A DNA stretch of 10,111 nt from JARDZI01 sp041639705 (GTDB lineage Bacteria; Bacillota; Clostridia; Clostridiales; Caloramatoraceae). Both the position numbers and the translations under genes were made by a program. The stretch lies in NCBI GenBank assembly GCA_041639705.1, contig JBEQBT010000112.1:1-10111 (forward strand). The letters are read 5' to 3'. A model generated the notes under the pieces. The model ran no database searches. It worked only from the letters and a program-made list of their open reading frames with translations, and was not told the origin of the DNA. Every line of letters starts with the position of its first letter. Positions within the stretch are counted from its first letter, which is position 1. Below are positions 1-6,626 of the stretch, in pieces.

Positions 1-828
1 TCCAATCATTTGCATGCTGAAATCACCATAGCCGCACTTCGTGCTGGCAAACATGTTCTCTGTGAAAAACCTATGGCAACAACAATTTCAGATTGTGAAG
101 CCATGGTCAGGGCAGCAGATGAAGCAGGAAAAAAGCTACTCATAGGGCACAACCAAAGATTGACAACAGCCCACAAGAGGGCAAAGAAGCTTATTGATGA
201 AGGAATTATAGGAGACATCCTCACATTTAAAACAACCTTTGGACATGGTGGACCTGAGACCTGGAGCATTACTCCAGGACCTAATGTATGGTTCTTTGAT
301 AAAAAAGTTGCTGTTTTAGGTGCCATGGCAGATTTGGGAATCCATAAGACGGATCTCATCCAATTCTTGACTGGTCAAACTATTATTGAAACCACAGCAA
401 AACTCACTACCCTGGACAAAAAAACTTCTGACGGAAACCTCATTGGAGTGGATGACAATGCCTTTTGCATATATAAGCTGCAAAATGGAATTGTTGGGAC
501 AATGACAGCCAGTTGGACCTATTATGGACCAGAGGACAACAGTACCATTCTATATGGAAGGTTAGGAATCATGAGAGTATATGATGATCCCAGTTACTCC
601 ATAAAGGTTTTACTTTATAATGGTGAGAAAATTAATTACGAACTTGAGAGCATTCAGACAAATGACAACCAGACGAAATCTGGAGTTATTGATCTTTTTA
701 TAGACAGTATAATAAATGACAGGGAAACAGAATTGTCCGGAAAGACTGCACTAAGAGCCATGAGAGCTGTGTTTGCAAGTGTGGAGTCATCAGATACAAA
801 AAGGGCAGTTATCGTGAATCAGGATTAA
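1..828 (+). CDS. Gfo/Idh/MocA-family NAD(P)-dependent oxidoreductase (5' truncated)
   Basis: The reading frame is open from base 1, so the true start lies upstream; the TTG at 10 is an internal codon. About 275 residues are visible. The start of the visible part (SNHLHAEITIAALRAGKHV) runs into LCEKPMA, the EKP motif of this family, whose Lys takes part in catalysis. Farther on, DLGIHKTDL matches the conserved DxGxHxxD motif carrying the catalytic His. The N-terminal Rossmann GxGxxG, roughly 70 residues, is missing beyond the window edge. Family members oxidise or reduce sugars, inositols or sugar derivatives with NAD(P); the substrate cannot be read here. The stop codon is followed at once by the Shine-Dalgarno of the next gene (11 nt gap), so the two are co-transcribed. 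Pairing with a TIM-barrel isomerase is typical of sugar or cyclitol catabolic operons. Confidence 0.9.
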   Translation, partial: SNHLHAEITIAALRAGKHVLCEKPMATTISDCEAMVRAADEAGKKLLIGHNQRLTTAHKRAKKLIDEGIIGDILTFKTTFGHGGPETWSITPGPNVWFFDKKVAVLGAMADLGIHKTDLIQFLTGQTIIETTAKLTTLDKKTSDGNLIGVDDNAFCIYKLQNGIVGTMTASWTYYGPEDNSTILYGRLGIMRVYDDPSYSIKVLLYNGEKINYELESIQTNDNQTKSGVIDLFIDSIINDRETELSGKTALRAMRAVFASVESSDTKRAVIVNQD

Positions 829-839
829 GGAGGAGGAAA

Positions 840-1754
840 ATGAAACTTGGATTTGTAAGCGCTATTTTGGCTGACTACAGCTTCGAAAAGTTAATCGGCA
901 CTGCCAGTGAGTTAGGATATGAGTGTGTTGAAGTTGCATGCTGGCCAAGGGGAAAATCAGAGAGAAGATATGCTGGTGTCAGTCATATGGATGTGGATAA
1001 TATGACAGATGAGAATGTGAATTATATAAAACAGTATTGCAAAAACAAGAACATTGAAATCTCATCCCTTGCCTTCTATCCCAATACAATAGGAAATGAC
1101 ATGGAAATGAGAGAAACTAATGTTTCACATTTATACAAAGTCATTGACGCCAGTGCAAAATTAGGCGTGAACATGGTGACAACCTTCATTGGAAGAGACC
1201 AATTCAAGAGGGTTGAAGAGAACATTGAACTCTTCAAGAAAGTGTGGCCTCCCATCATAAGCCATGCGGAAGAGTTGGGAGTAAAAATTGCCATAGAGAA
1301 CTGCCCGATGCTCTTTGGAAAAGAGCAGTGGCCAGGTGGACAGAACCTTTTCACATCACCAAAGATTTGGAGAGAATTGTTTGAAATTATACCTAGCAAT
1401 AATTTCGGTATAAACATCGATCCCAGCCATTTTATATGGCAGATGATGGATTATATCAATCCGATTTATGAATTCAAGGAAAGGATCTTTCATGTGCACT
1501 TCAAGGACATGAAAATTTATCCAGACAAACTAAGAGAGGTGGGAATCATGGCATATCCATTAGATTACATGAGTCCAAAAATTCCTGGACTAGGTGATGT
1601 TGACTGGGGAGCTTATGTGTCAGCCCTCACTGATATCGGATACAATGGCTATGCATGTATAGAAGTAGAGGATAGAGCCTTTGAGGAAAACGAGAAGAGA
1701 GTTCTGGACAGTTTGAAGCTTTCAAAGAAATACATGGAGCAATTTGTAATCTAA
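840..1754 (+). CDS. Sugar phosphate isomerase/epimerase (xylose isomerase-like TIM barrel, AP endonuclease family 2 fold)
   Basis: This 304-residue protein has the usual length for the family and a strong Shine-Dalgarno (GGAGGAGG, 829-836) before ATG 840. Likely metal-binding or catalytic residues sit at the expected strand ends: Glu153 in AIENCPM, Asp194 and His197 in INIDPSHFIWQ, His218/His220 in HVHFKDMK, and Glu275 in ACIEVEDRAF. The spacing resembles the IolE/IolI/tagatose-epimerase-like group, which isomerise, epimerise or dehydrate sugars and keto-inositols using a divalent metal. The predicted protein is cytoplasmic, with no signal peptide or membrane segment. It lies 11 nt behind the Gfo/Idh/MocA gene and is the last gene of that operon, since a terminator follows within 30 nt. 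The exact substrate is unknown; inositol or a rare-sugar pathway is inference from the pairing. Confidence 0.88.
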   Translation: MKLGFVSAILADYSFEKLIGTASELGYECVEVACWPRGKSERRYAGVSHMDVDNMTDENVNYIKQYCKNKNIEISSLAFYPNTIGNDMEMRETNVSHLYKVIDASAKLGVNMVTTFIGRDQFKRVEENIELFKKVWPPIISHAEELGVKIAIENCPMLFGKEQWPGGQNLFTSPKIWRELFEIIPSNNFGINIDPSHFIWQMMDYINPIYEFKERIFHVHFKDMKIYPDKLREVGIMAYPLDYMSPKIPGLGDVDWGAYVSALTDIGYNGYACIEVEDRAFEENEKRVLDSLKLSKKYMEQFVI

Positions 1755-1782
1755 AATATAAGACACAGAAGACTCTGAAATG

Positions 1783-1812
1783 CCCACACTTCAATTTGAG
1801 GTGTGGGTTTTT
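1783..1812 (+). terminator. Rho-independent terminator of the oxidoreductase-isomerase operon
   Basis: A 10-bp stem (CCCACACTTC, 1783-1792, with GAGGTGTGGG, 1798-1807; one G-T pair) closes a 5-nt AATTT loop and is followed directly by five Ts. It starts 28 nt after the isomerase stop codon and separates the metabolic operon from the downstream genes. Confidence 0.9.
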
Positions 1813-1886
1813 GATGCCCAAATGAAACTCATAATAACAGATCATTATATTTCCCAGTAAACAATAATAAACTGCTTTATTCAAAT

Positions 1887-1907
1887 ATATTGTCATATTG
1901 ACAATAT
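1887..1907. repeat. Perfect 9-bp inverted repeat, operator-like or hairpin
   Basis: ATATTGTCA (1887-1895) and TGACAATAT (1899-1907) are exact reverse complements around TAT. The dyad lies in a 366-bp non-coding gap (1755-2120), immediately before the palindromic repeat at 1910. It could be an operator for the TPR gene or part of a composite intergenic repeat. No T-run follows, so it is not a terminator. Confidence 0.5.
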
Positions 1908-1909
1908 TG

Positions 1910-1932
1910 TAGTGGTCGATGCCCACATCGAC
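1910..1932 (+). repeat. Palindromic intergenic repeat, copy A
   Basis: A 23-bp sequence starting TAGTGGTCGATG is found again, identical, at 6627-6649. Its core is a perfect 7-bp hairpin (GTCGATG, CCCA loop, CATCGAC). Flanking sequences of the two copies differ, so the unit is a short dispersed repeat rather than the end of a long duplication. Confidence 0.8.
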
Positions 1933-2038
1933 AGGGCATTAAGCAGCCCAGCAATATCCACATGAAAAGTATAAATCTACAAAATAGCAAATATTCCAAG
2001 ACACAGAGGTCATTATCCATTACGACGTAAAATATACT

Positions 2039-2066
2039 TTGTTGATATATAAATATATGATAGAAT
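2039..2066 (+). promoter_or_regulatory. Candidate sigma-A-type promoter for the TPR gene
   Basis: TAGAAT (2061-2066) matches TATAAT at five of six positions. A weak TTGTTG (2039-2044) lies 16 bp upstream. A better -35, TTGATA at 2042, would give only a 13-bp spacer. The position, about 55 bp before the start codon in AT-rich DNA, suits a promoter, but the -35 match is poor. Confidence 0.3.
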
Positions 2067-2120
2067 AATAATTGTATTTGAAATAAATAATTCTACCCAT
2101 TGATATAAAGAGGTGTACTT

Positions 2121-3185
2121 ATGAATTATGAAATTTATCTAAAAAGAGAAATAGAAAAAACAGTATTTATTGAAACTAATAGAGATTTAACTGTAAATAT
2201 TAAAGGAAGTCCAGTACTTAAAAAGGGTGAATATCCGCTTCTGCCACAGGATATTGTTGGTTTTGCTCAAAAAGGACTAGATGGAGTTCCAGGGGATGCA
2301 ATAATAAATGGAATGATATATATAATTGCATGTGATCCAGAATTTAAATATAACAAGGGGTATATAGAATTTTTAAAGTCAGTTGAAGGAATAGAAAGCT
2401 ACATAATAATGAACATAGAAAAATACAAGGATAATGACATTAAAAAAGCTGTTATATTTGCAACTACACTAACCACTTTAAAGCCTGATAAAATAATCGC
2501 TATGAATAGGTGCTATCTTTTAATGGAGCTGTATGAAAAAGTGGGGCTTGATTCAGTAGGTGCAGAAACAGTAAAAAGCCTTGAAAGCCTCTCCAATGAA
2601 TATCCAGAGTTTGCAGAACCAAACTATTATCTTGGAGAATATTATTTAGACAAGGATATTGACAAGGCAAAGATATATTTAAGGAATTGCTTAAATGACC
2701 CTAAAATCCATGATAAGGCAAGTGTATTCCTTGAAAGGATAAATGCCATTGAAAATTATGATAGAGCAGTGGACATGGTAAAGGATGGAAATGGAAAGGA
2801 TGCACTAAAAATACTAATTCCATATGTGGAAAGCAATCCTCAAAGCCTTGATGGATTATACTATACAGCAGTTGCATATAGACTGATAGGAGACCCATAT
2901 AAGGCACTGGACTATCTTGATCAACTATTAAATTTTGGCGAAAGGCTTGAGGTATACAGTGAAATAGGTTTGAACCTGGCAGCACTAAATGATTTTGAAT
3001 CTGCCCTTGAATACTTTAAAAAAGCTCTTAAAATAATGCCTGATGATGCTGGAGTTATTTGCAACATTGGTGTATGTCATTTAAGCCTTGGACAGTCAGA
3101 TGAAGCTAAGCACGCCTTTGAGCTAGCCTCCAGAATTAACCCCAAGGATGAAATAGCCAAGGAATGGCTTAAAAAAATTGAATAG
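2121..3185 (+). CDS. TPR-repeat protein of unknown function
   Basis: The 354-residue protein starts at an ATG 5 nt after AGAGGTG. It has no signal peptide or membrane segment, so it is probably cytoplasmic. The C-terminal half is built of degenerate 34-residue TPR-type helix pairs, roughly at 165-197, 210-240, 243-276, 276-309 and 311-343. The last is the clearest (DAGVICNIGVCHLSLGQ, then AFELASRINP). TPR domains are protein-binding scaffolds. The N-terminal 60 residues contain KKGEYPLLPQDIVGFAQKG, which I do not recognise. The gene stands alone: a terminator and about 300 bp separate it from the metabolic operon, and it converges on the minus-strand gene ending at 3258. A link to polysaccharide export or regulation is possible from the neighbourhood only. 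Confidence 0.8.
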   Translation: MNYEIYLKREIEKTVFIETNRDLTVNIKGSPVLKKGEYPLLPQDIVGFAQKGLDGVPGDAIINGMIYIIACDPEFKYNKGYIEFLKSVEGIESYIIMNIEKYKDNDIKKAVIFATTLTTLKPDKIIAMNRCYLLMELYEKVGLDSVGAETVKSLESLSNEYPEFAEPNYYLGEYYLDKDIDKAKIYLRNCLNDPKIHDKASVFLERINAIENYDRAVDMVKDGNGKDALKILIPYVESNPQSLDGLYYTAVAYRLIGDPYKALDYLDQLLNFGERLEVYSEIGLNLAALNDFESALEYFKKALKIMPDDAGVICNIGVCHLSLGQSDEAKHAFELASRINPKDEIAKEWLKKIE

Positions 3186-3221
3186 TAGATATATAATATA
3201 TGTATATATATGTATATATGT
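3186..3221. repeat. AT-rich low-complexity tract (TATATG units)
   Basis: Alternating purine-pyrimidine AT sequence with recurring GTATATAT units fills the gap after the TPR gene stop and runs straight into the palindromic repeat at 3222. It has no terminator-like T-run. Confidence 0.6.
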
Positions 3222-3243
3222 AGGGGCGAACAGTGTTCGCCCG
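3222..3243. repeat. Palindromic intergenic repeat (TAGGGGCGAAC type)
   Basis: GGGCGAAC (3224-3231) and GTTCGCCC (3235-3242) form a perfect 8-bp stem with an AGT loop, preceded by TAG. It lies exactly between two convergent genes. GC-rich palindromes opening with TAGGGGCG are, to my knowledge, common dispersed intergenic repeats in Clostridia. The plan (TAG, then a 7-8 bp stem with a 3-4 nt loop) resembles the 1910 and 6627 repeats. There is no T-run on either side. Confidence 0.65.
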
Positions 3244-3257
3244 CCTGCACCCAACTC

Positions 3258-3794
3258 TCAAACTATCCTCTCAATTGCCCTTTTCAACTTTCCAATCTCA
3301 TTTAACAAAAACAAAATATCCTCTTTAGTAGCAGGATCTTTCAGCTCCTTATCCTTATATGACTCAACCTCAGACCTTTCACAAAGGTTTTCTAATAACA
3401 TCTTTGCCATTTTATATCTTTTCATTAAACTTCTTTTACTTTCAATATAATCTAAAATGCTATTATCCTTTAATACAATATGCTTGTCCATTATTTTCTC
3501 AATAGAGCAAAAGTTAATATAACCATATCCTCCATCTCTTATAACCCTTGGCCTTCTGATTCTCACAGGAATATATACCTCATTATTATTAAGATGTATT
3601 GGAATAAGATTACTTTGACCAAGGATTTTCTCTGCTCGTCTCTTTGCAATTCTTAAATCAATCATTTTTTCAGTGCATATGGATTTTAATGCTGATTTCA
3701 CTGTTTTGTTTAAAACATGTTCTCCTGTCGTGTCCTTCATTTTTGTGCAGTTACCTAACCCCTCAATGTATTCAGGGATTAAATATGATACCAT
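3258..3794 (-). CDS. Putative ComK-like transcriptional regulator
   Basis: The protein has 178 residues; GAGGTGG (3799-3805, minus strand) lies 4 nt before the ATG. By eye its order of motifs matches the competence regulator ComK of Bacillus: an N-terminal stretch with SYLIPEYIEG, a Cys-containing segment near residue 40, then SNLIPIHLNNNEVYIPVRIRRP, followed by GGYGYINFCSIEKI and IVLKDNSILDYIESKRSL. These align in order with the Bacillus segments around PPIMVDPSNQIFLFPT, CGWISHVHV and VTFSNGKTMEL. The Bacillus sequence is recalled, not searched. The C-terminal 50 residues are charged and helical (KLKRAIERIV). ComK binds AT-boxes and activates DNA-uptake genes. The gene is monocistronic, with a strong promoter carrying an SOS box. 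The assignment is tentative; it could be another small regulator. Confidence 0.5.
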   Translation of the reverse strand: MVSYLIPEYIEGLGNCTKMKDTTGEHVLNKTVKSALKSICTEKMIDLRIAKRRAEKILGQSNLIPIHLNNNEVYIPVRIRRPRVIRDGGYGYINFCSIEKIMDKHIVLKDNSILDYIESKRSLMKRYKMAKMLLENLCERSEVESYKDKELKDPATKEDILFLLNEIGKLKRAIERIV

Positions 3795-3852
3795 TTTACC
3801 ACCTCATTATTGTTTTATTTGAGCAGGTGTCACCTATGTATAAGATAACTTT

Positions 3853-3882
3853 ATTATAAACAGGAACATATGTTCTTGTCAA
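3853..3882 (-). promoter_or_regulatory. Consensus sigma-A promoter of the ComK-like gene
   Basis: Read on the minus strand, a perfect -35 TTGACA (3882-3877) and a perfect -10 TATAAT (3858-3853) are separated by 18 bp. The predicted transcript starts near 3846, giving a leader of about 50 nt. Two exact consensus hexamers make this the best promoter in the window. Without repression it should be strong, which fits the repressor site in its spacer. Confidence 0.82.
3864..3875. promoter_or_regulatory. LexA (SOS) box in the promoter spacer
   Basis: GAACATATGTTC is a perfect 12-bp palindrome matching the Gram-positive LexA/DinR site, GAAC-N4-GTTC, and the core of the Bacillus consensus. It sits wholly between the -35 and -10 of the minus-strand promoter, where bound LexA would block RNA polymerase. 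The gene would then be induced by DNA damage. No lexA or recA gene is in the window, so the binding protein is inferred. Confidence 0.72.
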
Positions 3883-3918
3883 TTTTAACTAATTGACATT
3901 TAACGACATCAATTAGTT
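3877..3918. promoter_or_regulatory. Two overlapping dyads beside the -35 box, possible operators
   Basis: TGTCAATT (3877-3884) is repeated inverted as AATTGACA (3891-3898) with a 6-nt gap. AACTAATTGA (3887-3896) is repeated inverted as TCAATTAGTT (3909-3918) with a 12-nt gap. The first dyad includes the -35 of the minus promoter. The plus-strand TTGACA at 3893 has no matching -10, so it is not obviously a divergent promoter. A second regulator, or autoregulation, could use these sites. Confidence 0.4.
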
Positions 3919-4258
3919 TTGAAAAGTTTTAAAAAGTAGTTTTTAAGAGTGACTTATTTTTACTAAGAATTTTGAAATGATGTCAACCTTATAACATATA
4001 CGTAGATATGGAAAAATATTTACAATAAATGTTAATTTATCCCTTTTAATATTTCCCAATATATGGTAATATAGTAATTGTTCGGTGAATAAATCATAAT
4101 AAGCTATAAAACTTCATGCGTAAACAACACTTTCCTATTATAACAAGTAAATATGTATTTTTTAGTCAATGTACATAGTATTTCAACAGCAATTTTACTA
4201 GCAAATATTAATTTATGTTCGTAGTTAGGGCAGATGGATAAGAGAAAGGGGATTGAAA
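3919..4258. other. AT-rich leader upstream of the first exopolysaccharide module
   Basis: About 340 bp without a credible gene. It presumably carries the promoter of the wzz-kinase-transferase operon, but I find no pair of good hexamers. TATTAT at 4136 has only a weak TTCATG 17 bp upstream. I see no recognisable riboswitch or intrinsic terminator. Confidence 0.5.
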
Positions 4259-4945
4259 ATGGAACAGGAGATGACACTTGATTTAAGGGAAATATTCCAA
4301 ATTATCAGGAAAAGGTTATGGATAATATTACTTATAACAATTCTCGCTGTTATTGCTAGTGGAACTGTAAGCTATTATGTTTTAAGCCCAAGATATGAAG
4401 CAAGTACAACAATAATAATAGGAAATTCTCCCAAACAGGCAGCAGAATATGGATATGACTATAGTGATGTGCTTATGTATCAGCAGCTTGCAAAAACCTA
4501 TGGAGAAATTGCAGGATCAAGAACAGTTGCAGAAAAGGCAGCTTTGAGACTTGGACAAGGAGTAACCCCTGATGAAGTATTAGGCAAAATAACTGTAACC
4601 ACAGGGACAGATACTCAGGTAATGGAGATAACTGCAGCAAGTATATCAAATGAAGATGCAAGGAGTACAGCTAATGCACTTTCTGAAGAATTCATTGACG
4701 AGGCAATGCGAATATTTCCAACTGGTAATGTGCAGATAATGGACAGGGCAACCCTCCCATTATATCCAGTAAGCCCAAGACCAATGTTAAATATGGCTAT
4801 AGCATTCTTCCTTGGTTTAATGGTCTCCCTTGGGATAATTTTCCTAAAGGAATCCCTAGACAACACAATTAAGACGGAAAATGACATACATAGGTTATTA
4901 GGCATTCCTGTTATAGGCATAATACCACAGTACCGACAAAAATAA
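4259..4945 (+). CDS. Wzz/CpsC-like polysaccharide co-polymerase (chain-length and BY-kinase-activating membrane protein), copy 1
   Basis: I choose ATG 4259: GGGG at 4248-4251 sits 7 nt before it, whereas the in-frame TTG at 4253 would sit 1 nt from the ribosome site. The resulting 228 residues match the paralogue at 8604 without gaps from the first residue. Two membrane helices (about 19-41 and 176-197) flank an extracellular domain. SPRP (172-175) just before the second helix is the Pro-rich signature of the Wzz family. A tail of about 30 residues ending IPVIGIIPQYRQK faces the cytoplasm. In Gram-positive systems this tail activates the separate tyrosine kinase, and the pair controls capsule or exopolysaccharide length and export. 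It is the first gene of the operon; its kinase follows after 104 bp. Confidence 0.9.
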   Translation: MEQEMTLDLREIFQIIRKRLWIILLITILAVIASGTVSYYVLSPRYEASTTIIIGNSPKQAAEYGYDYSDVLMYQQLAKTYGEIAGSRTVAEKAALRLGQGVTPDEVLGKITVTTGTDTQVMEITAASISNEDARSTANALSEEFIDEAMRIFPTGNVQIMDRATLPLYPVSPRPMLNMAIAFFLGLMVSLGIIFLKESLDNTIKTENDIHRLLGIPVIGIIPQYRQK

Positions 4946-4956
4946 ACAGTTTATGG

Positions 4957-4981
4957 ATATCCTCAGCGCAGCTAAGGATAT
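4957..4981 (+). other. Small hairpin between wzz-like and kinase genes
   Basis: ATATCCT (4957-4963) pairs with AGGATAT (4975-4981), and AGC with GCT inside, around a GCA loop with one mismatch. No T-run follows, so it is not a terminator. It could stabilise or mark a processing point in the two-gene mRNA. The corresponding gap in the second copy (9291-9417) lacks it. Confidence 0.35.
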
Positions 4982-5049
4982 TAAGTACCTAACCTTTATT
5001 CCACATTCAGAACAAAAGAACACATTGACAAGGAAAGGAGTGATATAAA

Positions 5050-5796
5050 TTGGCGGAAATAAAACTGGTAACCTTAAAAGCACCAAAATCACCAGTAGCT
5101 GAAGCCTACAGAACTCTGAGAACTAATATACAGTTTTCGTCCTTTGATAATAAAGTAAAAACAATTGTTATAACCAGCTCTGGACCAGCAGAGGGAAAGA
5201 CCACAACCTCATGCAACCTTGCTATAACAACATCTCAAGCAGGAAAAAGGACTATATTACTTGACTGTGATATGAGAAATCCCAAAATACACAAGGTATT
5301 TGAAATTTCCAACCAAACAGGACTTTCGGATGTATTAATTGGAGAAACAAACTTCTATGAGGCAGTACAAAAGAGTGAAATCGATAATCTATATGTGCTT
5401 CCGTCAGGAACAAGACCTCCAAACCCAGCAGAGCTTTTAGCATCAGAAAAGATGAAAAAGTTCCTCGAATCCCTTAAGGAAACCTATGACTATATAATAA
5501 TTGACACTCCACCAATAATAATGGTAACCGACGCACAAATCCTTTCAAAATATGCAGATGGCTGTCTCCTAGTAATAGCCTCAGCAGAAGCAGATAAGAA
5601 CGCAGTTATAAAGGCAAAAGAACTTCTGGAAAAGGTTGATGCAAAGATACTTGGAGTAGTACTTAATAAGCTTGATACTAGTAGGAAAGGTTATTATGGA
5701 CATTATTACAACTATTATTATGGCAAGGATGAAGGAAAGCATATGAAAAGAGACAAGAAGAGGATTGGAGGGAAGAAGCAAGCACCATCCTTATGA
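5050..5796 (+). CDS. Bacterial tyrosine kinase (BY-kinase, CpsD/CapB/YwqD type), copy 1
   Basis: A 248-residue cytoplasmic kinase starting at TTG, with AAAGGAG (5034-5040) 9 nt upstream. Its P-loop ATPase fold shows Walker A SSGPAEGKT (43-51, Lys50), Walker A' LLDCDMRNP (70-78) and Walker B IIIDTPP (149-155). EAYRTLRTNI (18-27) is the N-terminal segment used in ring assembly. The C-terminus carries seven tyrosines between 215 and 224 (YYGHYYNYYY), the autophosphorylation cluster, then a basic tail rich in Lys and Arg. The kinase works with the Wzz-like protein encoded just upstream; cycles of phosphorylation control polymer length and export. No phosphatase partner is visible nearby. Confidence 0.93.
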   Translation: MAEIKLVTLKAPKSPVAEAYRTLRTNIQFSSFDNKVKTIVITSSGPAEGKTTTSCNLAITTSQAGKRTILLDCDMRNPKIHKVFEISNQTGLSDVLIGETNFYEAVQKSEIDNLYVLPSGTRPPNPAELLASEKMKKFLESLKETYDYIIIDTPPIIMVTDAQILSKYADGCLLVIASAEADKNAVIKAKELLEKVDAKILGVVLNKLDTSRKGYYGHYYNYYYGKDEGKHMKRDKKRIGGKKQAPSL

Positions 5797-5817
5797 TTGC
5801 AATTCAAGCACCCTGTA

Positions 5818-5831
5818 GTGGCAGCTGCCAC
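5818..5831. repeat. Perfect 14-bp palindrome
   Basis: GTGGCAGCTGCCAC lies 21 nt after the kinase stop. As RNA it could fold as GTGGC-AGCT-GCCAC. No T-run follows, so termination is doubtful. It lies in the 200-bp gap that also holds the epimerase stub. Confidence 0.4.
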
Positions 5832-5916
5832 AGATGCTCCAAACCCCAGATTTCCACTTTAATGTTCTTTTAACTGCCAAAACTAGACCTAAGCAAAATA
5901 ATGGGGGAGTATACCC

Positions 5917-5952
5917 ATGAAAATACTAGTCACAGGAGGTGCAGGCTTTTAA
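5917..5952 (+). pseudogene. 5' stub of a nucleotide-sugar epimerase gene
   Basis: A good ribosome site (GGGGGAG, 5903-5909) and ATG open a frame encoding MKILVTGGAGF, then a stop. These 11 residues are the NAD-binding Rossmann start of extended short-chain dehydrogenases and are identical to residues 1-11 of the intact epimerase at 7219. Over 33 nt the two differ at five positions: the start codon (ATG against TTG) and four silent third- or first-base changes. The rest of the gene is absent, and the next gene starts 45 nt later. The best reading is a remnant left by deletion or recombination inside an epimerase gene that once followed the kinase. It might be translated as an 11-residue peptide, but no function is evident. 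Confidence 0.72.
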
Positions 5953-5997
5953 ATTAATTTCATTGTGCTAAAAATATCATGAAAGGAGACCGTTAGC

Positions 5998-6609
5998 TTG
6001 AAAAGAGCATTTGACTTTTTTACAAGCCTGGTATTATTAATACTTTTATCTCCAATCTTTTTAATATTAATTATAGCTATCAGGCTAACTTCAGAGGATT
6101 CAATATTTTTTAAGCAAAAGAGAATCGGTAAGGATAATAAAGAATTTATATTATATAAATTCCGAACAATGAGGAATAATACACCAAATGTTGCAACACA
6201 TTTGCTTAAAGATCCTGATAAATACATAACACCTGTAGGTAAGTTTTTAAGAAAGAGCAGTTTTGATGAGTTACCACAACTCTTGAATATATTAAAGGGT
6301 GATATGACATATGTAGGACCTAGACCAGCACTGTATAATCAGTATGATTTGAAAGAGATGAGGACTAGGGTTGGTGTACATAAGTTGCTGCCTGGGGTTA
6401 CTGGGTGGGCACAGATTAATGGGAGAGATGCTATTGATAATATAGAGAAAGTAAAGTTTAGTGAATACTATTTACTTAATAGATCTGTTTGGTTTGATAT
6501 TAAAATTGTATTCTTAACAATTTTAAAAGTTTTGAAGGCAGATGGAATTGTAGAGGGTGGAGTTAAGATATCTAATAAAGAAGAATATAACAAGACGGCA
6601 TCATTATAA
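5998..6609 (+). CDS. Undecaprenyl-phosphate phosphoglycosyl transferase (bacterial sugar transferase, PglC/WcaJ-core type)
   Basis: The TTG start has AAAGGAG (5982-5988) 9 nt upstream. At 203 residues it is the short, core-domain form, without the extra N-terminal helices of WcaJ. Visible in order: one hydrophobic N-terminal segment (about 8-29) containing the Ser18-Pro19 break typical of the re-entrant helix; KRIGKDNKEFILYKFRTM (41-58); FDELPQL (89-95) with the catalytic Asp90-Glu91 pair; GDMTYVGPRP (101-110); and LPGVTGWAQINGR (131-143). The enzyme moves a sugar-1-phosphate from a UDP-sugar to the membrane lipid carrier and starts repeat-unit assembly. Which sugar is not evident. It is probably the last gene of the first module, since a terminator follows 66 nt later. 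Confidence 0.93.
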   Translation: MKRAFDFFTSLVLLILLSPIFLILIIAIRLTSEDSIFFKQKRIGKDNKEFILYKFRTMRNNTPNVATHLLKDPDKYITPVGKFLRKSSFDELPQLLNILKGDMTYVGPRPALYNQYDLKEMRTRVGVHKLLPGVTGWAQINGRDAIDNIEKVKFSEYYLLNRSVWFDIKIVFLTILKVLKADGIVEGGVKISNKEEYNKTASL

Positions 6610-6626
6610 TGTTAATATGAAAATCC

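Noticed and set aside
10..828. TTG at 10 as the start of the oxidoreductase
   Set aside because: The frame is open to base 1 and already encodes conserved family sequence; the Rossmann motif must lie upstream.
3228..3238. GAAC-AGT-GTTC resembling an SOS box
   Set aside because: The spacing is 3 bp and it is the centre of a dispersed palindrome between convergent genes, not in a promoter.
3224..3242. Palindrome between convergent genes as a bidirectional terminator
   Set aside because: Neither strand has a T-run after the stem.
3178..3450. Plus-strand open frame of 90 codons overlapping the TPR gene end and the ComK-like gene
   Set aside because: It runs antisense through the better-supported minus gene, begins inside the TPR gene without a ribosome site and crosses the palindromic repeat.
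4253..4258. TTG 4253 as start of the first wzz-like gene
   Set aside because: It is too close to the ribosome site, and the paralogue alignment begins at ATG 4259.
4953..5048. 31-codon frame between the first wzz-like and kinase genes
   Set aside because: It has no ribosome site, its product is unrecognised and there is no counterpart in the second module.
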